This document shows, in pieces, positions 1 to 7,931 of a stretch of DNA of 23,254 nt. The position numbers were made by a program, and so were the translations under genes. The stretch is from Candidatus Rokuibacteriota bacterium (GTDB lineage Bacteria > Methylomirabilota > Methylomirabilia > Rokubacteriales > CSP1-6). Positions within the stretch are counted from its first letter, which is position 1; each line of letters starts with the position of its first letter. Location of the stretch: NCBI GenBank assembly GCA_016201645.1, contig JACQCL010000171.1, forward strand, positions 1-23,254. The letters run 5' to 3'. The notes under the pieces are model-generated. The model was not told where the DNA came from. It did no database searches and worked only from the letters and a program-made list of their open reading frames with translations.

Positions 1-1335
1 ACGACGGGCATCAACATCGGCATCTACGGCGCCAAGGGCATCATCATGGCCGAGGTGTTCTACTGCTTCCCCCACGCCATGCTGATCCGGATCGCCGCCC
101 TGACGGCGACCGATGCCCGCCTCTACGACGCGGCGGCGGCGCTGGGGGCCTCCAGGCTGAAGACCTTCCTGACGGTCACCCTGCCCGGCGTCAAATACGG
201 GCTGATGAGTGCCTGCTTCGTCGTCTTCACGCTCGTGATCACGGACTTCGGTGCACCCAAGATCATCGGCGGGAAATTCTCGGTGATGGCGACCGAGATC
301 TATAACCAGGTGGTCGGCCAGCAGAACTTCACCATGGGCGCGACGGTGTCGGTGGTCCTGTTGATTCCGGCGCTCATCGCGTTCGGCGTGGACCGACTCA
401 TCCAGCGGCGGCAGTACGCGCTGGTCAGTTCGTCCGCCAAGCCTCTCGAGCCCCAGAAGAATCGGGTGGTGGAAGGAAGCCTCTTCGGCTACTGCGCCCT
501 CATGGCGGCGAGCATCACGGGCATCTACCTCGTCATCCTGGCCGTTTCGCTCGTCGCGCGCTGGCCCTACAACCTGGCCGTCACGCTCAAGCATTACAGC
601 TTCGACGCGGTCGGCGTCTGGACTCGCCTCTGGGGTAACCTGTACCTCTACACGCCCCTGCTGAATAGCATCTATGTCTCGGCCTTGACCGCGGTCGTGG
701 GGACGGCGATCGCCTTCATCGGGGCCTACCTCCTCGAGAAGTGCCGGACCCGGGCCAGCCTGCCGCTCTACATGCTCGCGCTCCTGCCGGTGTCGATCCC
801 GGGGATGGTGTTGGGGCTGGCCTACATCTTCGTCTTCAACGCCCCGGGCAGTCCACTCAACCGACTCTACGGGACGCTGGCCATCCTGATCATTTCCAAC
901 CTGGTCCACTACTTCACGGTGCCGTTCCTCACTGCCACGACGGCGCTCAAGCAGATGGATGCCGAGTTCGAGAACGTGGCGGCCTCCATGGGCGTGCCGT
1001 TCTACAAGACCTTCTGGCGGGTCACGGTGCCCATCGCGCTCCCGTCCATCGTCGCGATCAGCATGTATTTCTTCCTCAATGCCATGGTGACGCTCTCCGC
1101 CGTCGTGTTCCTCGTCGCCCCGGGCACGGAGCTGGCGGCGGTGGCTGTGCTGCTGATGGATGACGCCGGGGACACGGAGCAGGCGGCGGCCCTCTCGGTC
1201 CTCATCATCTCCGTGGGGCTCGCGGTGAGGTTCGTCTACTGGCTCCTCATGCGCGGCGTCACGCGACGCACCCAGGCCTGGACCGAGACGGCGCCGGACC
1301 AGTTCGTCATGATGGGGACCGGGTCGCTGGCGTGA
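1..1335 (+). CDS. ABC transporter permease, 2-aminoethylphosphonate/iron type, 5' truncated
   Basis: Inner-membrane permease of a binding-protein-dependent importer. The reading frame is open from base 1, so the N-terminus lies outside the window; 444 residues are visible. The polypeptide contains two permease halves, as in FbpB/ThiP-like and PhnU/PhnV-like transporters. Each half has the cytoplasmic EAA-type coupling loop that docks on the ATPase: the first around DAAAALGASRLKTFL, the second around NVAASMGVPFYKTFW. Many hydrophobic segments alternate with short loops. The stretch following the first loop (VITDFGAPKIIGG) resembles proteins annotated as putative 2-aminoethylphosphonate permeases. 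The cognate ATPase and binding protein are not visible and presumably lie upstream. The substrate is inferred from family resemblance only; ferric iron, thiamine or spermidine cannot be excluded. Confidence 0.88.
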   Translation, partial: TTGINIGIYGAKGIIMAEVFYCFPHAMLIRIAALTATDARLYDAAAALGASRLKTFLTVTLPGVKYGLMSACFVVFTLVITDFGAPKIIGGKFSVMATEIYNQVVGQQNFTMGATVSVVLLIPALIAFGVDRLIQRRQYALVSSSAKPLEPQKNRVVEGSLFGYCALMAASITGIYLVILAVSLVARWPYNLAVTLKHYSFDAVGVWTRLWGNLYLYTPLLNSIYVSALTAVVGTAIAFIGAYLLEKCRTRASLPLYMLALLPVSIPGMVLGLAYIFVFNAPGSPLNRLYGTLAILIISNLVHYFTVPFLTATTALKQMDAEFENVAASMGVPFYKTFWRVTVPIALPSIVAISMYFFLNAMVTLSAVVFLVAPGTELAAVAVLLMDDAGDTEQAAALSVLIISVGLAVRFVYWLLMRGVTRRTQAWTETAPDQFVMMGTGSLA

Positions 1336-1377
1336 CGACCCGACCGCCGGGGATGCCTGGCGGACGCGCGAGCGGTA

Positions 1378-1432
1378 GCGAGCGACCTCTACGGGCACCC
1401 GACCCTTGCGGTCGGGTCGCGCCTTCGCTCGC
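1378..1432. repeat. Nested inverted repeats in the intergenic gap
   Basis: The 127-bp gap between the permease and the flavoprotein contains a perfect 8-bp inverted repeat, ACCCGACC (1397-1404) and GGTCGGGT (1410-1417), with a 5-nt loop. It lies inside a second 7-bp pair, GCGAGCG (1378-1384) and CGCTCGC (1426-1432). No T-tract follows, so it is not a classical intrinsic terminator. It could be a mRNA processing or stabilising hairpin or a dispersed REP-like element. Confidence 0.5.
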
Positions 1433-1462
1433 ATGTTGCGTGAAGGGGGGAGCGGAATCTGA

Positions 1463-3889
1463 ATGGCTGACCATGTACGGGTGGTCATCATCGGCGGCGG
1501 CGTGGCGGGGTGCAGCATTGCCTACCATCTCGCGCAGATGGGCTGGCGCGACGTCGTCGTCCTTGACAAGGGCGAGCTGACCTCCGGCTCCACGTTCCAC
1601 TCTGCCGGCCTCGTCGGGCAGCTCCGCTCTTCCGTGGCCCTGACGCGGATCAACATGGCGAGCGTCGAGCTCTACGACCGGCTCCGCGAGGAGACCGGGC
1701 GCGATCCGGGCTGGCGCAAGGTGGGGAGCCTGCGGCTGGCCTCCTCCAAAGAGCGGCTCCAGGAGCTGAAGCGCCAGGCCGGATGGGCGCGGACCTTCGG
1801 CTTTCCCTTGAGCGTGATCACCGCGCGCGAGGCCGCGGACCTCTTTCCCCTCATGAGCGTTGAGGGGCTCGAAGGGGCTGCGTACCTCCCGACCGATGGC
1901 CACATCGATCCGTCCGGGCTGGCGTATGCCCTCGCGGAGGGAGCACGCCAGCGTGGAGCGAAATTCAGAACCGGCGTCAGCGTGCAGGCGATCACCGTGA
2001 AGAAGGGCAGGGTGTCGGCCGTCGTCACGAGTCACGGCACGATTCAGCCCGAGGTGGTCGTCAACGCTGCGGGGATCTGGGCCGCCGAGATCGGGCTCAT
2101 GGTCGGCGTCCTCCTGCCGATCATTCCCATGGCTCATCAGTTCCTGACCACCCGGCCGATCGAGGGAGTCCGCAGGGATTTCCCGACCATGCGGGACCCC
2201 GATCGGCTTGTTTATTTCCGGGAAGAGGTCGGTGGTCTCGTCATGGGCGGCTTCGAGCGCGAGCCGGCCTCCTGGGGACTCGATGGGATCCCGCCCGACT
2301 TTACCCACCGGCTCCTCTCCCCGGATTGGGAACGCTTCGGCCCGCTGATGGAGAACGCGATCTCGCGCGTCCCCGCGATCGCCAAGGCGGAGGTCATCAG
2401 GCTCATTAACGGCCCCGAAGCTTACACGCCGGACGGCGAGTTCATCCTGGGGGAGGCACCGGCAGTCAGGGGGTTCTTCGTCGCCGCCGGCTTCTGCGCC
2501 CACGGCATCGCCGGGGCGGGGGGCGTGGGGAAGGTGATGGCAGAGTGGATCGTCGGGGGACGGCCCAGCCTGGATCTCTGGCTGATGGACCTGCGCCGGT
2601 TCGGCCTTCACTACGCCGACCGCAACTACACCCGGAGTCAGGTGGTGGAGACTTACGCGACCTACTACGACATCCACTATCCGTTCGAGGAACGTCGCGC
2701 GGGGAGGGGGCTCAGGCTTTCACCGATCTACCCGCGCCTCGAGGCCCTCGGGTGCGCGTTCGGGGAGAAGGCGGGGTGGGAGCGGCCCAACTGGTTCGAC
2801 ATCAACGCGAACGGTTTCAAGCCGACCTGGGAGGCCGGCGGCTGGCAGCGGCGCCACTGGTCGCTGGCTATCGAGGCCGAGCATCGGGCGACGCGCGAGT
2901 GGGCCGGCCTTTTCGACGAGACCTCCTTCAGCAAGTTGGAAGTGTCCGGTCCGGGGGCGCTGGCCCTGCTTCAGAGGATCACCGACAACGAGATGGACAA
3001 GCCCGTCGGCTCGGTCACGTACACGCAGATGTTGAACGAGGGGGGCGGGGTCGAATGCGACCTGACCGTGACCCGTCTGGCCCCGGACCGGTTCCTTCTC
3101 ATCACCGGCACCGCCTTCGGCCCCCACGACCTGGCGTGGATCCGCTCTCACCTGCCGTCGGACGGCTCTGTCTCGACCGAGGACGCGACCGACCGCTACG
3201 CCACGATCGGCCTCTGGGGGCCGCGGGCCCGCGCGATCTTGGCGCTCGCGACACGCGACGACGTGTCGAACGAAGGGTTCCCCTATCTCACGGCCAGGCG
3301 AATCGCCGTCGGCGGCGCGACAGTCCTGGCGCTGCGCGTCACCTACGTCGGAGAGCTCGGCTGGGAGATGTACGTGCCGATGGATCAGGGACTCCGCGTC
3401 TGGGACGCCCTCTGGGAGGCGGGCCGGAAATTCGGCTTAGCGGCCGCCGGCTACCGGGCCATTGACTCGCTCAGATTGGAGAAAGGCTACCGCTACTGGA
3501 GCGCCGAGGTGACGCCCGAGTACACGCCTTGGGAGGCGGGCCTCGGCTTCTGCGTGAAGCTCGACAAAGGGGAGTTCATCGGGCGCCAGGCCTTGATCGC
3601 GCAGCGCGAGGGCGGCCTCGAGCGCCGGCTGGTCTGCCTGACGCTGGCCGATCCGGTCGCCGTCGCGCTGGTGGGTGAGCCGATTCTCCACCAAGACCGG
3701 ACCGTCGGCCGGGTGACGAGCGGAGGCTACGGATATACGATCGGAAAGTCCATCGCCTATGGCTACGTCCCGGCCCCGCTTGCGGCGGTCGGGACCGTCC
3801 TGGCGGTTGAGGTGTTCGGCGAGGTCATCCCCGCGCTCGTCTCCAGAGAGCCCCTCTACGACCCGAAGGGCGAGAAGATCAAGGTGTGA
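1463..3889 (+). CDS. FAD-dependent oxidoreductase fused to GcvT-like aminomethyltransferase (dimethylglycine/sarcosine dehydrogenase-like)
   Basis: 808 aa, the usual size for bacterial dimethylglycine-dehydrogenase-like proteins. The N-terminus has the Rossmann FAD-binding motif GGGVAG at residues 11-16, followed by a DAO-type oxidoreductase domain to about residue 365. GSTFHSAGL at about 42-50 places His46 where this family attaches FAD covalently. A short FAO_M-like middle segment (about 365-430) precedes a GcvT folate-binding domain (about 430-700) with the family motif IDSLRLEKG, then the GcvT C-terminal barrel. Family enzymes oxidatively demethylate N-methylated amines and pass the one-carbon unit to tetrahydrofolate. 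The exact amine cannot be read from sequence. Start: ATG 1463, with a purine-rich GAAGGGGGG about 12 nt upstream. It lies 127 bp after the permease and 42 bp before the hydrolase, so the three may be co-transcribed. Confidence 0.9.
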   Translation: MADHVRVVIIGGGVAGCSIAYHLAQMGWRDVVVLDKGELTSGSTFHSAGLVGQLRSSVALTRINMASVELYDRLREETGRDPGWRKVGSLRLASSKERLQELKRQAGWARTFGFPLSVITAREAADLFPLMSVEGLEGAAYLPTDGHIDPSGLAYALAEGARQRGAKFRTGVSVQAITVKKGRVSAVVTSHGTIQPEVVVNAAGIWAAEIGLMVGVLLPIIPMAHQFLTTRPIEGVRRDFPTMRDPDRLVYFREEVGGLVMGGFEREPASWGLDGIPPDFTHRLLSPDWERFGPLMENAISRVPAIAKAEVIRLINGPEAYTPDGEFILGEAPAVRGFFVAAGFCAHGIAGAGGVGKVMAEWIVGGRPSLDLWLMDLRRFGLHYADRNYTRSQVVETYATYYDIHYPFEERRAGRGLRLSPIYPRLEALGCAFGEKAGWERPNWFDINANGFKPTWEAGGWQRRHWSLAIEAEHRATREWAGLFDETSFSKLEVSGPGALALLQRITDNEMDKPVGSVTYTQMLNEGGGVECDLTVTRLAPDRFLLITGTAFGPHDLAWIRSHLPSDGSVSTEDATDRYATIGLWGPRARAILALATRDDVSNEGFPYLTARRIAVGGATVLALRVTYVGELGWEMYVPMDQGLRVWDALWEAGRKFGLAAAGYRAIDSLRLEKGYRYWSAEVTPEYTPWEAGLGFCVKLDKGEFIGRQALIAQREGGLERRLVCLTLADPVAVALVGEPILHQDRTVGRVTSGGYGYTIGKSIAYGYVPAPLAAVGTVLAVEVFGEVIPALVSREPLYDPKGEKIKV

Positions 3890-3931
3890 TCCAGCGAGCA
3901 CGGCCTTTTGGCCTGCAGGAGTGAGCTCGCC

Positions 3932-4843
3932 TTGACGAGAGGAGTCGAAGACGAGTGCCAGCGGACGGATATCGCCCGGACCCTGTGGGCGTCCGACGGG
4001 GCGGTCATTGCTTACCGACTCTGGCAGCCCGGCGCACCCCGACAAGTCCTCGCGTTGCTCCACGGTCTCGCCAGCAACATGAGCCGGTGGTCCGAGTTCG
4101 TGAATCGGACGATCCTGAGGGATTCATGGGACCTCCTGCGGCTCGATCTCCGCGGGCACGGTCTTTCTCTTTACCGTGGGCGCGTCGGCATGGACGAGTG
4201 GGCCGCCGACCTTGCGGCCATCCTCGACCTCGAGGGTTATCCGCGCGCCCTTGTGGCGGGACACTGCCTCGGCGCAAACATCGCCGTGGAGTTCGCCGCC
4301 CGCTATCCTGGGAAGGTTTCAGGACTGGTTCTCATTGAGCCTATGCCGCGCGAGGCGTTGACCGGCCGCATGCGGCAGATGGCTAGGCTCCGGCCATTGT
4401 TCGTGCCAGCAATGTGGCTCATCCGCGCGCTGAACGCGCTCGGAATCCATCGCCGGCGGCTGGCGCCGCTCAACCTGGAGGAGCTCGATCGCGAGACCCG
4501 GGCGGCGCTCTCGGCGGGGGCGAGCGATGCGCTGCTGGAGCAATACGTTTCTCCCTGGCTCGATCTGCGTACCACGCCGAGCGCGACGTATCTACAGGCG
4601 CTGATCGCCGTGAGCGGCCGGCTCCCCGATCTGTCAGCCATCACGACCCCGGTCCTGGCGCTTCTCTCGACCAGGAGCACCTTCAGTGATCCCGTGCTCA
4701 CTGTGGAGCTGCTCGCAAGGTTCTCGGACTGTCAAGTCGTCAAGCTGGACGCCCAGCACTGGATCCCCACCGAGCAGCCGGACGCGATGCGCCGGGCTAT
4801 CGAGGACTGGTGCATGGGACTCCGCTCTCGGCGCAGTGCATAG
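3932..4843 (+). CDS. alpha/beta hydrolase with cysteine in the nucleophile elbow
   Basis: 303 aa from TTG 3932, chosen because AGGAG (3917-3921) lies 10 nt upstream; the frame is open to an earlier TTG at 3908. The alpha/beta-hydrolase fold is clear: oxyanion-region HGLASN (about 44-49), the conserved RGHGLS loop (about 74-79), and the nucleophile elbow GHCLGA with Cys112 in place of the usual Ser (codon TGC at 4265-4267). The predicted catalytic His is in AQHWIPTEQP near the C-terminus, and an Asp in the FSDPV segment could complete the triad. No signal peptide is seen, so it is probably cytosolic. Cys nucleophiles occur in dienelactone hydrolases and PHA synthases, but overall length and motifs fit the general alpha/beta-hydrolase superfamily better. 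The substrate is unknown. Confidence 0.82.
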   Translation: MTRGVEDECQRTDIARTLWASDGAVIAYRLWQPGAPRQVLALLHGLASNMSRWSEFVNRTILRDSWDLLRLDLRGHGLSLYRGRVGMDEWAADLAAILDLEGYPRALVAGHCLGANIAVEFAARYPGKVSGLVLIEPMPREALTGRMRQMARLRPLFVPAMWLIRALNALGIHRRRLAPLNLEELDRETRAALSAGASDALLEQYVSPWLDLRTTPSATYLQALIAVSGRLPDLSAITTPVLALLSTRSTFSDPVLTVELLARFSDCQVVKLDAQHWIPTEQPDAMRRAIEDWCMGLRSRRSA

Positions 4844-4976
4844 CGACTGCGACGAGGTCCACTCTTCCCAGAGAGGAAGCACCAAAAGAAGTCTTTTCGC
4901 CCCGCGCCCCCTGGGCTTCGTTAAGGATCAGCGACGGCGGGCAAGTTGAGGTATGCTGTCTTCGCTCCTCAGGGAT

Positions 4977-4982
4977 AGGAGG
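4977..4982 (+). promoter_or_regulatory. Shine-Dalgarno deciding the tam start
   Basis: A perfect AGGAGG lies 6 nt upstream of GTG 4989. An in-frame ATG at 4953 would lie upstream of this site and add 12 residues unlike the family N-terminus, so GTG is preferred. Confidence 0.75.
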
Positions 4983-4988
4983 CGCCCC

Positions 4989-5762
4989 GTGCCCTGGGAC
5001 CCTGCCCAGTACCTGAAGTTCACCGACCATCGTTTGCGACCAGCAGTCGATCTCTTGAACCGGATTGACGTCGCCAACCCGGCCGAGGTCTATGACCTGG
5101 GTGCTGGCGCTGGCAACGTGACCCGGCTGCTCAAGGAGCGGTGGCCGAACGCGCGCATCACCGGGGTGGACGAGTCACAAGAGATGCTGGCGAAAGCCGC
5201 AGCCGGGGCTCCGGAGATCGTGTGGCGGCGAGCAGACCTGGCGACGTGGCGGCCGCTGCGACCGGCCGACGTCATCTACTCCAACGCCGCTCTCCACTGG
5301 CTTGGCGACCACGACCGGCTGTTCTCCGCTCTGTTTTCTGCGCTGGCGCCGGGAGGCGTGCTCGCGGTGCAGATGCCCCGCAATTTTTCGGCCCCGTCCC
5401 ACACCGCCATCAGCGAAGCGGTCCGGAGCGGACCCTGGCGGACGAAGCTCGAGCCATTGCTGCGGCGGGCCCCGGTGGCCGACCCAGCCTTCTATTTCAA
5501 CCTGCTGGCCCCGCGAGCTGCGGCGCTCGACATCTGGGAAACCGAGTACCTCCAGGTGCTCGAAGGCGACCACCCGGTCAAGGAGTGGACCAAGGGCACG
5601 TGGCTGAGACCGCTGCTTGACGCCCTCGAAGAGCCCGAGCGAAGCCGCTTCGAGGCGTGTTACGCCGGGCTGGTTGCGCACGCCTATCCACGGCGCCAGG
5701 ACGGCCGCACGCTGTTTCCGTTTCGACGCCTCTTCATCGTGGCCAAGGCTCCCGAAGACTGA
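4989..5762 (+). CDS. tam: trans-aconitate 2-methyltransferase
   Basis: 257 aa, close to the 252 aa of E. coli Tam. The N-terminus WDPAQYLKFTDHRLRP is the characteristic opening of Tam proteins. SAM-binding motif I is DLGAGAGN (about residues 36-43), followed by the acidic motif GVDES and the post-motif NAALHWL. The enzyme methyl-esterifies trans-aconitate, a spontaneous isomer of cis-aconitate that inhibits the TCA cycle enzyme aconitase; it is cytosolic. The start is set by a strong Shine-Dalgarno before GTG 4989. A TATGCT hexamer at 4952-4957 could be a -10 box but has no convincing -35. It is followed by a hairpin and then the convergent response-regulator gene, so it is probably monocistronic. 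Confidence 0.9.
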   Translation: MPWDPAQYLKFTDHRLRPAVDLLNRIDVANPAEVYDLGAGAGNVTRLLKERWPNARITGVDESQEMLAKAAAGAPEIVWRRADLATWRPLRPADVIYSNAALHWLGDHDRLFSALFSALAPGGVLAVQMPRNFSAPSHTAISEAVRSGPWRTKLEPLLRRAPVADPAFYFNLLAPRAAALDIWETEYLQVLEGDHPVKEWTKGTWLRPLLDALEEPERSRFEACYAGLVAHAYPRRQDGRTLFPFRRLFIVAKAPED

Positions 5763-5778
5763 GCGACGAGGCCGGCCG

Positions 5779-5802
5779 GGTCCCGGGCAGCAGTCCGGGA
5801 CC
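5779..5802. terminator. Inverted repeat between convergent genes, possible terminator
   Basis: GGTCCCGG (5779-5786) and CCGGGACC (5795-5802) form a perfect 8-bp stem with an 8-nt loop, 16 bp after the tam stop codon. There is no strong T-tract. Its place between convergent genes suits a bidirectional transcription barrier. A second 5-bp repeat, GGGGC/GCCCC (5971-5986), overlaps the stop codon of the opposing gene. Nothing else is recognised in the 212-bp gap. Confidence 0.45.
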
Positions 5803-5974
5803 TTGAAGGTTCCGGAGTCGCGGATTCGAGCAAGCAGTTCTCTACGTGGCTCGCAGAGCGAAGTTTTTGAATCAAGGTTGACAGGCCGTGACGCCCGGCA
5901 GGCCGGTATTTCGTTGCGGGCCGGGGCAACTATCCAAATCGCCAGGCCAAGGGCAGCATGGTGCTTGGGAGGGG

Positions 5975-6775
5975 CTATTTGGCCCCGGTCTGGTCCTTGC
6001 CTGGAGGGATCCCGAGCAGTGCGTCCAGGTGCCTTAGATTTACCGGCTTGCGCACGTAGTCCACGGCTCCCATTTCGAGAGTCCGCCGAGCGGTCTCGAC
6101 ATCCTCGTGGGCAGTGATAATGATGATGCAGGTTTCGTGGAGGACGGGCTTGAGCCGGCGAAGGGTCTCCACCCCGCTGAGGCCGGGCATCAGGATGTCC
6201 AAGAGGATGATGTGCGGCCGGAATTCTGGAATCAGGCGAAGCGCCTCTTGCCCGCCCCACACTCCGACGGCTTCGAACCCGTTCTCCCGCAGATAGTCGG
6301 TGAGCATCGCCCGGACGTCTGGCTCGTCGTCCACCACCAGCGCCCGGATCGGGCCCGGGCGCCGAGCCGGGGTCGGGAGAGTCCCGGCGGTCGCTCCCGG
6401 AGGCAGAGTCACGCCGGCCCGGGTCAGGGTCTCCGAGATCCGGTCCAGGTTGACCGGCTTCGTGAAGGCCCCGGCCACGGTCAGCCCCGCCTCCGCGACC
6501 ATCTCCAAGGCGTTCGGGAACCCGCTGATCAGAATGACCACGATCTCGGGGTCGAGCGTCTTGATGCGCTTCAGCGCCTCGAGGCCGCCGAGGCGGGGCA
6601 TGAACACGTCGAGGATGACGGCCTTGGGGGCCCATCGCACGACGTGGAGGAACGCCTCGACCCCGCTCCTCGCCGTTACCACGCCGAATCCTCGAAGGGT
6701 GAAATATTCCCGCATGACCTGGAGCACCGGGGGGTCGTCATCGACGCACAGGAGCGTGGGAACGCGTTCATCCAT
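5975..6775 (-). CDS. Response regulator made of two tandem receiver domains
   Basis: 266 aa from the ATG at 6775; an in-frame ATG at 6787 would add four residues. Receiver 1 (about residues 6-122) has acidic DDD (12-14), phospho-acceptor Asp56 in LDVFMP, Ser84 and Lys106. Receiver 2 (about 143-255) has DDE, Asp193 in LDILMP, Thr221 in ITAHE and Lys243 in RKPVN. Both active sites look complete. No DNA-binding, kinase or cyclase output domain follows, so it probably works by protein contact or as a phosphorelay intermediate. The start ATG overlaps the NUDIX stop codon by 8 bp, which suggests translational coupling. No histidine kinase is present in the window. Confidence 0.88.
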   Translation of the reverse strand: MDERVPTLLCVDDDPPVLQVMREYFTLRGFGVVTARSGVEAFLHVVRWAPKAVILDVFMPRLGGLEALKRIKTLDPEIVVILISGFPNALEMVAEAGLTVAGAFTKPVNLDRISETLTRAGVTLPPGATAGTLPTPARRPGPIRALVVDDEPDVRAMLTDYLRENGFEAVGVWGGQEALRLIPEFRPHIILLDILMPGLSGVETLRRLKPVLHETCIIIITAHEDVETARRTLEMGAVDYVRKPVNLRHLDALLGIPPGKDQTGAK

Positions 6776-7322
6776 TGCCAGAAGCATACCCCCGTCTGAG
6801 ACCCGCCGCCAGCAAGGCCACCTTGGAGACCGATTCGGTGATCCGGTCGTCCAGCGCCATCGCCAGCGCGTCCGCGAACGGCACGACCCGCCGCTCGAAG
6901 AACTCGTCGTGATCGGACGGGAGCGGGTCGGCCACGAGCTCCTCGCCGATGTAACAGTAGGCAGTCTCGTCCAGATACGCGTTGGAAGGGAGGAGGCGGC
7001 AGAGGAAGGTGAGGCGGCCCGAGCGATAGCCCCCCTCCTCTCTGAGCTCGCGCTGGGCCGCGTCCTCGGGGGACTCTCCCGCCAATGCTCCGCCGCCCGG
7101 CAGCTCCCAGGAGTCCTCCCGCGTCAGGTGGCGAAACTGCCGCACGAGCACGACGTGGTCCCGATCCACGAAGGGCACGACGCCCACCGTCACCCCCACG
7201 GCGAGCACCGGGTACGTTTCCTCACGCCCCGAGGGGAGTCGCCAGACGTCCTCCCTGAGCGTGAGTTTCCCGTGGGAATGAATGGGCGTGGAGCGCACGA
7301 ATGTCCACGATCCTCGGCTCAT
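6768..7322 (-). CDS. NUDIX hydrolase, ADP-ribose pyrophosphatase-like
   Basis: 184 aa with a complete Nudix box from Gly77 to Tyr99 matching G-x5-E-x7-R-E-U-x-E-E-x-G-U (Glu83, Arg91, Glu92, Glu95, Glu96). The upstream strand VVLVRQFRH and the ELPGGG entry into the box are typical of ADP-ribose/ADP-sugar pyrophosphatases, which hydrolyse nucleoside diphosphates linked to another group using Mg2+. Cytosolic; no signal peptide. AGGAGG (7328-7333 on the opposite strand) lies 5 nt before the start. The gene is divergent from the 81-aa gene at 7394 and overlaps the response regulator downstream. Exact substrate uncertain. Confidence 0.9.
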   Translation of the reverse strand: MSRGSWTFVRSTPIHSHGKLTLREDVWRLPSGREETYPVLAVGVTVGVVPFVDRDHVVLVRQFRHLTREDSWELPGGGALAGESPEDAAQRELREEGGYRSGRLTFLCRLLPSNAYLDETAYCYIGEELVADPLPSDHDEFFERRVVPFADALAMALDDRITESVSKVALLAAGLRRGYASGNG

Positions 7323-7341
7323 GAGCCCCTCCTCGCCCTTT

Positions 7342-7350
7342 AAGATACCA
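7342..7350 (-). promoter_or_regulatory. Possible extended -10 for the NUDIX/response-regulator pair
   Basis: Read on the minus strand the bases are TGGTATCTT, an extended -10 (TGN plus TATNNT), 19 nt before the NUDIX start codon. No clear -35 hexamer is seen at the usual distance. Confidence 0.35.
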
Positions 7351-7355
7351 GACGA

Positions 7356-7384
7356 TTGACAGGGCGCGAGACGGCCGGTATCGT
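7356..7384 (+). promoter_or_regulatory. Sigma-70-type promoter for the 7394 operon
   Basis: TTGACA (7356-7361), a 17-bp spacer, then TATCGT (7379-7384). The start codon at 7394 is only 9 nt beyond the -10 box and has no Shine-Dalgarno, so transcription probably begins within a few bases of the ATG. Confidence 0.65.
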
Positions 7385-7393
7385 ACTGACGGG

Positions 7394-7639
7394 ATGCGGC
7401 GCGACCCGCACGTGGACAGTCTCATGGCGAAGTTGCTCCGGGCCATCGAATGCTCGTTGGCCGCGACCCAGGCCGCCCGCGAGGCCGTGGAGGAGATCCT
7501 CAAGCGGGGAGCCGAAACCGCGATCTTCTTCGGTGGGGCCGACGGCCCCTCGGAGGCCTCCCAGAGCGAACACGTCGAGCTCACCCCTCAGGACCGGGAG
7601 TTTCTCCGGACGCTGTCTATCCGCCCCGACTCCGCCTGA
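7394..7639 (+). CDS. Small hypothetical protein (81 aa)
   Basis: 81 aa, no family recognised. It has an amphipathic, Ala/Glu-rich helical N-terminal half (LLRAIECSLAATQAAREAVEEIL), then a Gly/Asp-containing turn (FFGGADGPSE) and a short helical end containing TPQDREFLRTL. No TM segment, signal peptide or metal motif. Third positions are strongly GC-rich and a good promoter sits just upstream, both supporting a real gene. ATG 7394 fits the promoter as a near-leaderless start; ATG 7424 is an alternative. It is followed after 6 bp by the YHS-type gene and heads the 7394-10487 run. Function unknown. Confidence 0.65.
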   Translation: MRRDPHVDSLMAKLLRAIECSLAATQAAREAVEEILKRGAETAIFFGGADGPSEASQSEHVELTPQDREFLRTLSIRPDSA

Positions 7640-7645
7640 TCCCTC

Positions 7646-7912
7646 ATGCGCGGTGTTCTCCTTCTGGGGTGGCTTCTCTTCGTTCTCTTCCTGCTCTGGC
7701 CGTTTGTGCGGCGCCTCCTCCCTCGACAGAGCCGTCCTTCGGGCCGTCCGCGAGGACCCCAGCCGGTTCGGGGCGAGCTCGTGAAGGATCCGGTCTGCCA
7801 GACCTACGTTCTCCGCTCCCGCGCCGTGACCCGCGAGGCGGGTGGGACGACTCACTACTTCTGCAGCCGGGAATGTGCGGCTCGCTTTTCGGCCCTCCGC
7901 GGCGAAGGCTGA
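7646..7912 (+). CDS. Small membrane-anchored YHS/TRASH-type protein
   Basis: 88 aa. A single hydrophobic helix covers about residues 3-22, followed by an Arg/Pro-rich linker. The C-terminal half, from about residue 46, reads KDPVCQTYV and ends with HYFCSRECAARF. The spacing of Cys residues (PVC, then FCSREC) and the aromatic pattern match the YHS/TRASH family, proposed to bind metals such as Cu, Zn or Fe. The Gly-Met usually following PVC is replaced by Gln-Thr. It is expected to be anchored in the inner membrane. Spacing to its neighbours is 6 and 19 bp, so it is probably co-transcribed. Metal and partner are unknown. Confidence 0.75.
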   Translation: MRGVLLLGWLLFVLFLLWPFVRRLLPRQSRPSGRPRGPQPVRGELVKDPVCQTYVLRSRAVTREAGGTTHYFCSRECAARFSALRGEG

Positions 7913-7931
7913 AGGCGGGGACGCGACCGCC

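Noticed and set aside
1307..2677. Long open frame on the minus strand (456 codons)
   Set aside because: It lies antisense to the clearly recognisable FAD/GcvT gene. Its translation is low-complexity Arg/Asp/Gly/Pro-rich with no motif, as expected from GC-rich third positions.
5878..5912. TTGACA followed by TATTTC in the tam/response-regulator gap
   Set aside because: The spacing is 23 bp, too long for a sigma-70 promoter, and there is no plus-strand gene downstream.
5175..6635. Minus-strand frame of 486 codons spanning tam and the receiver gene
   Set aside because: It overlaps two recognisable genes, one in another frame on its own strand, and has no domain signal.
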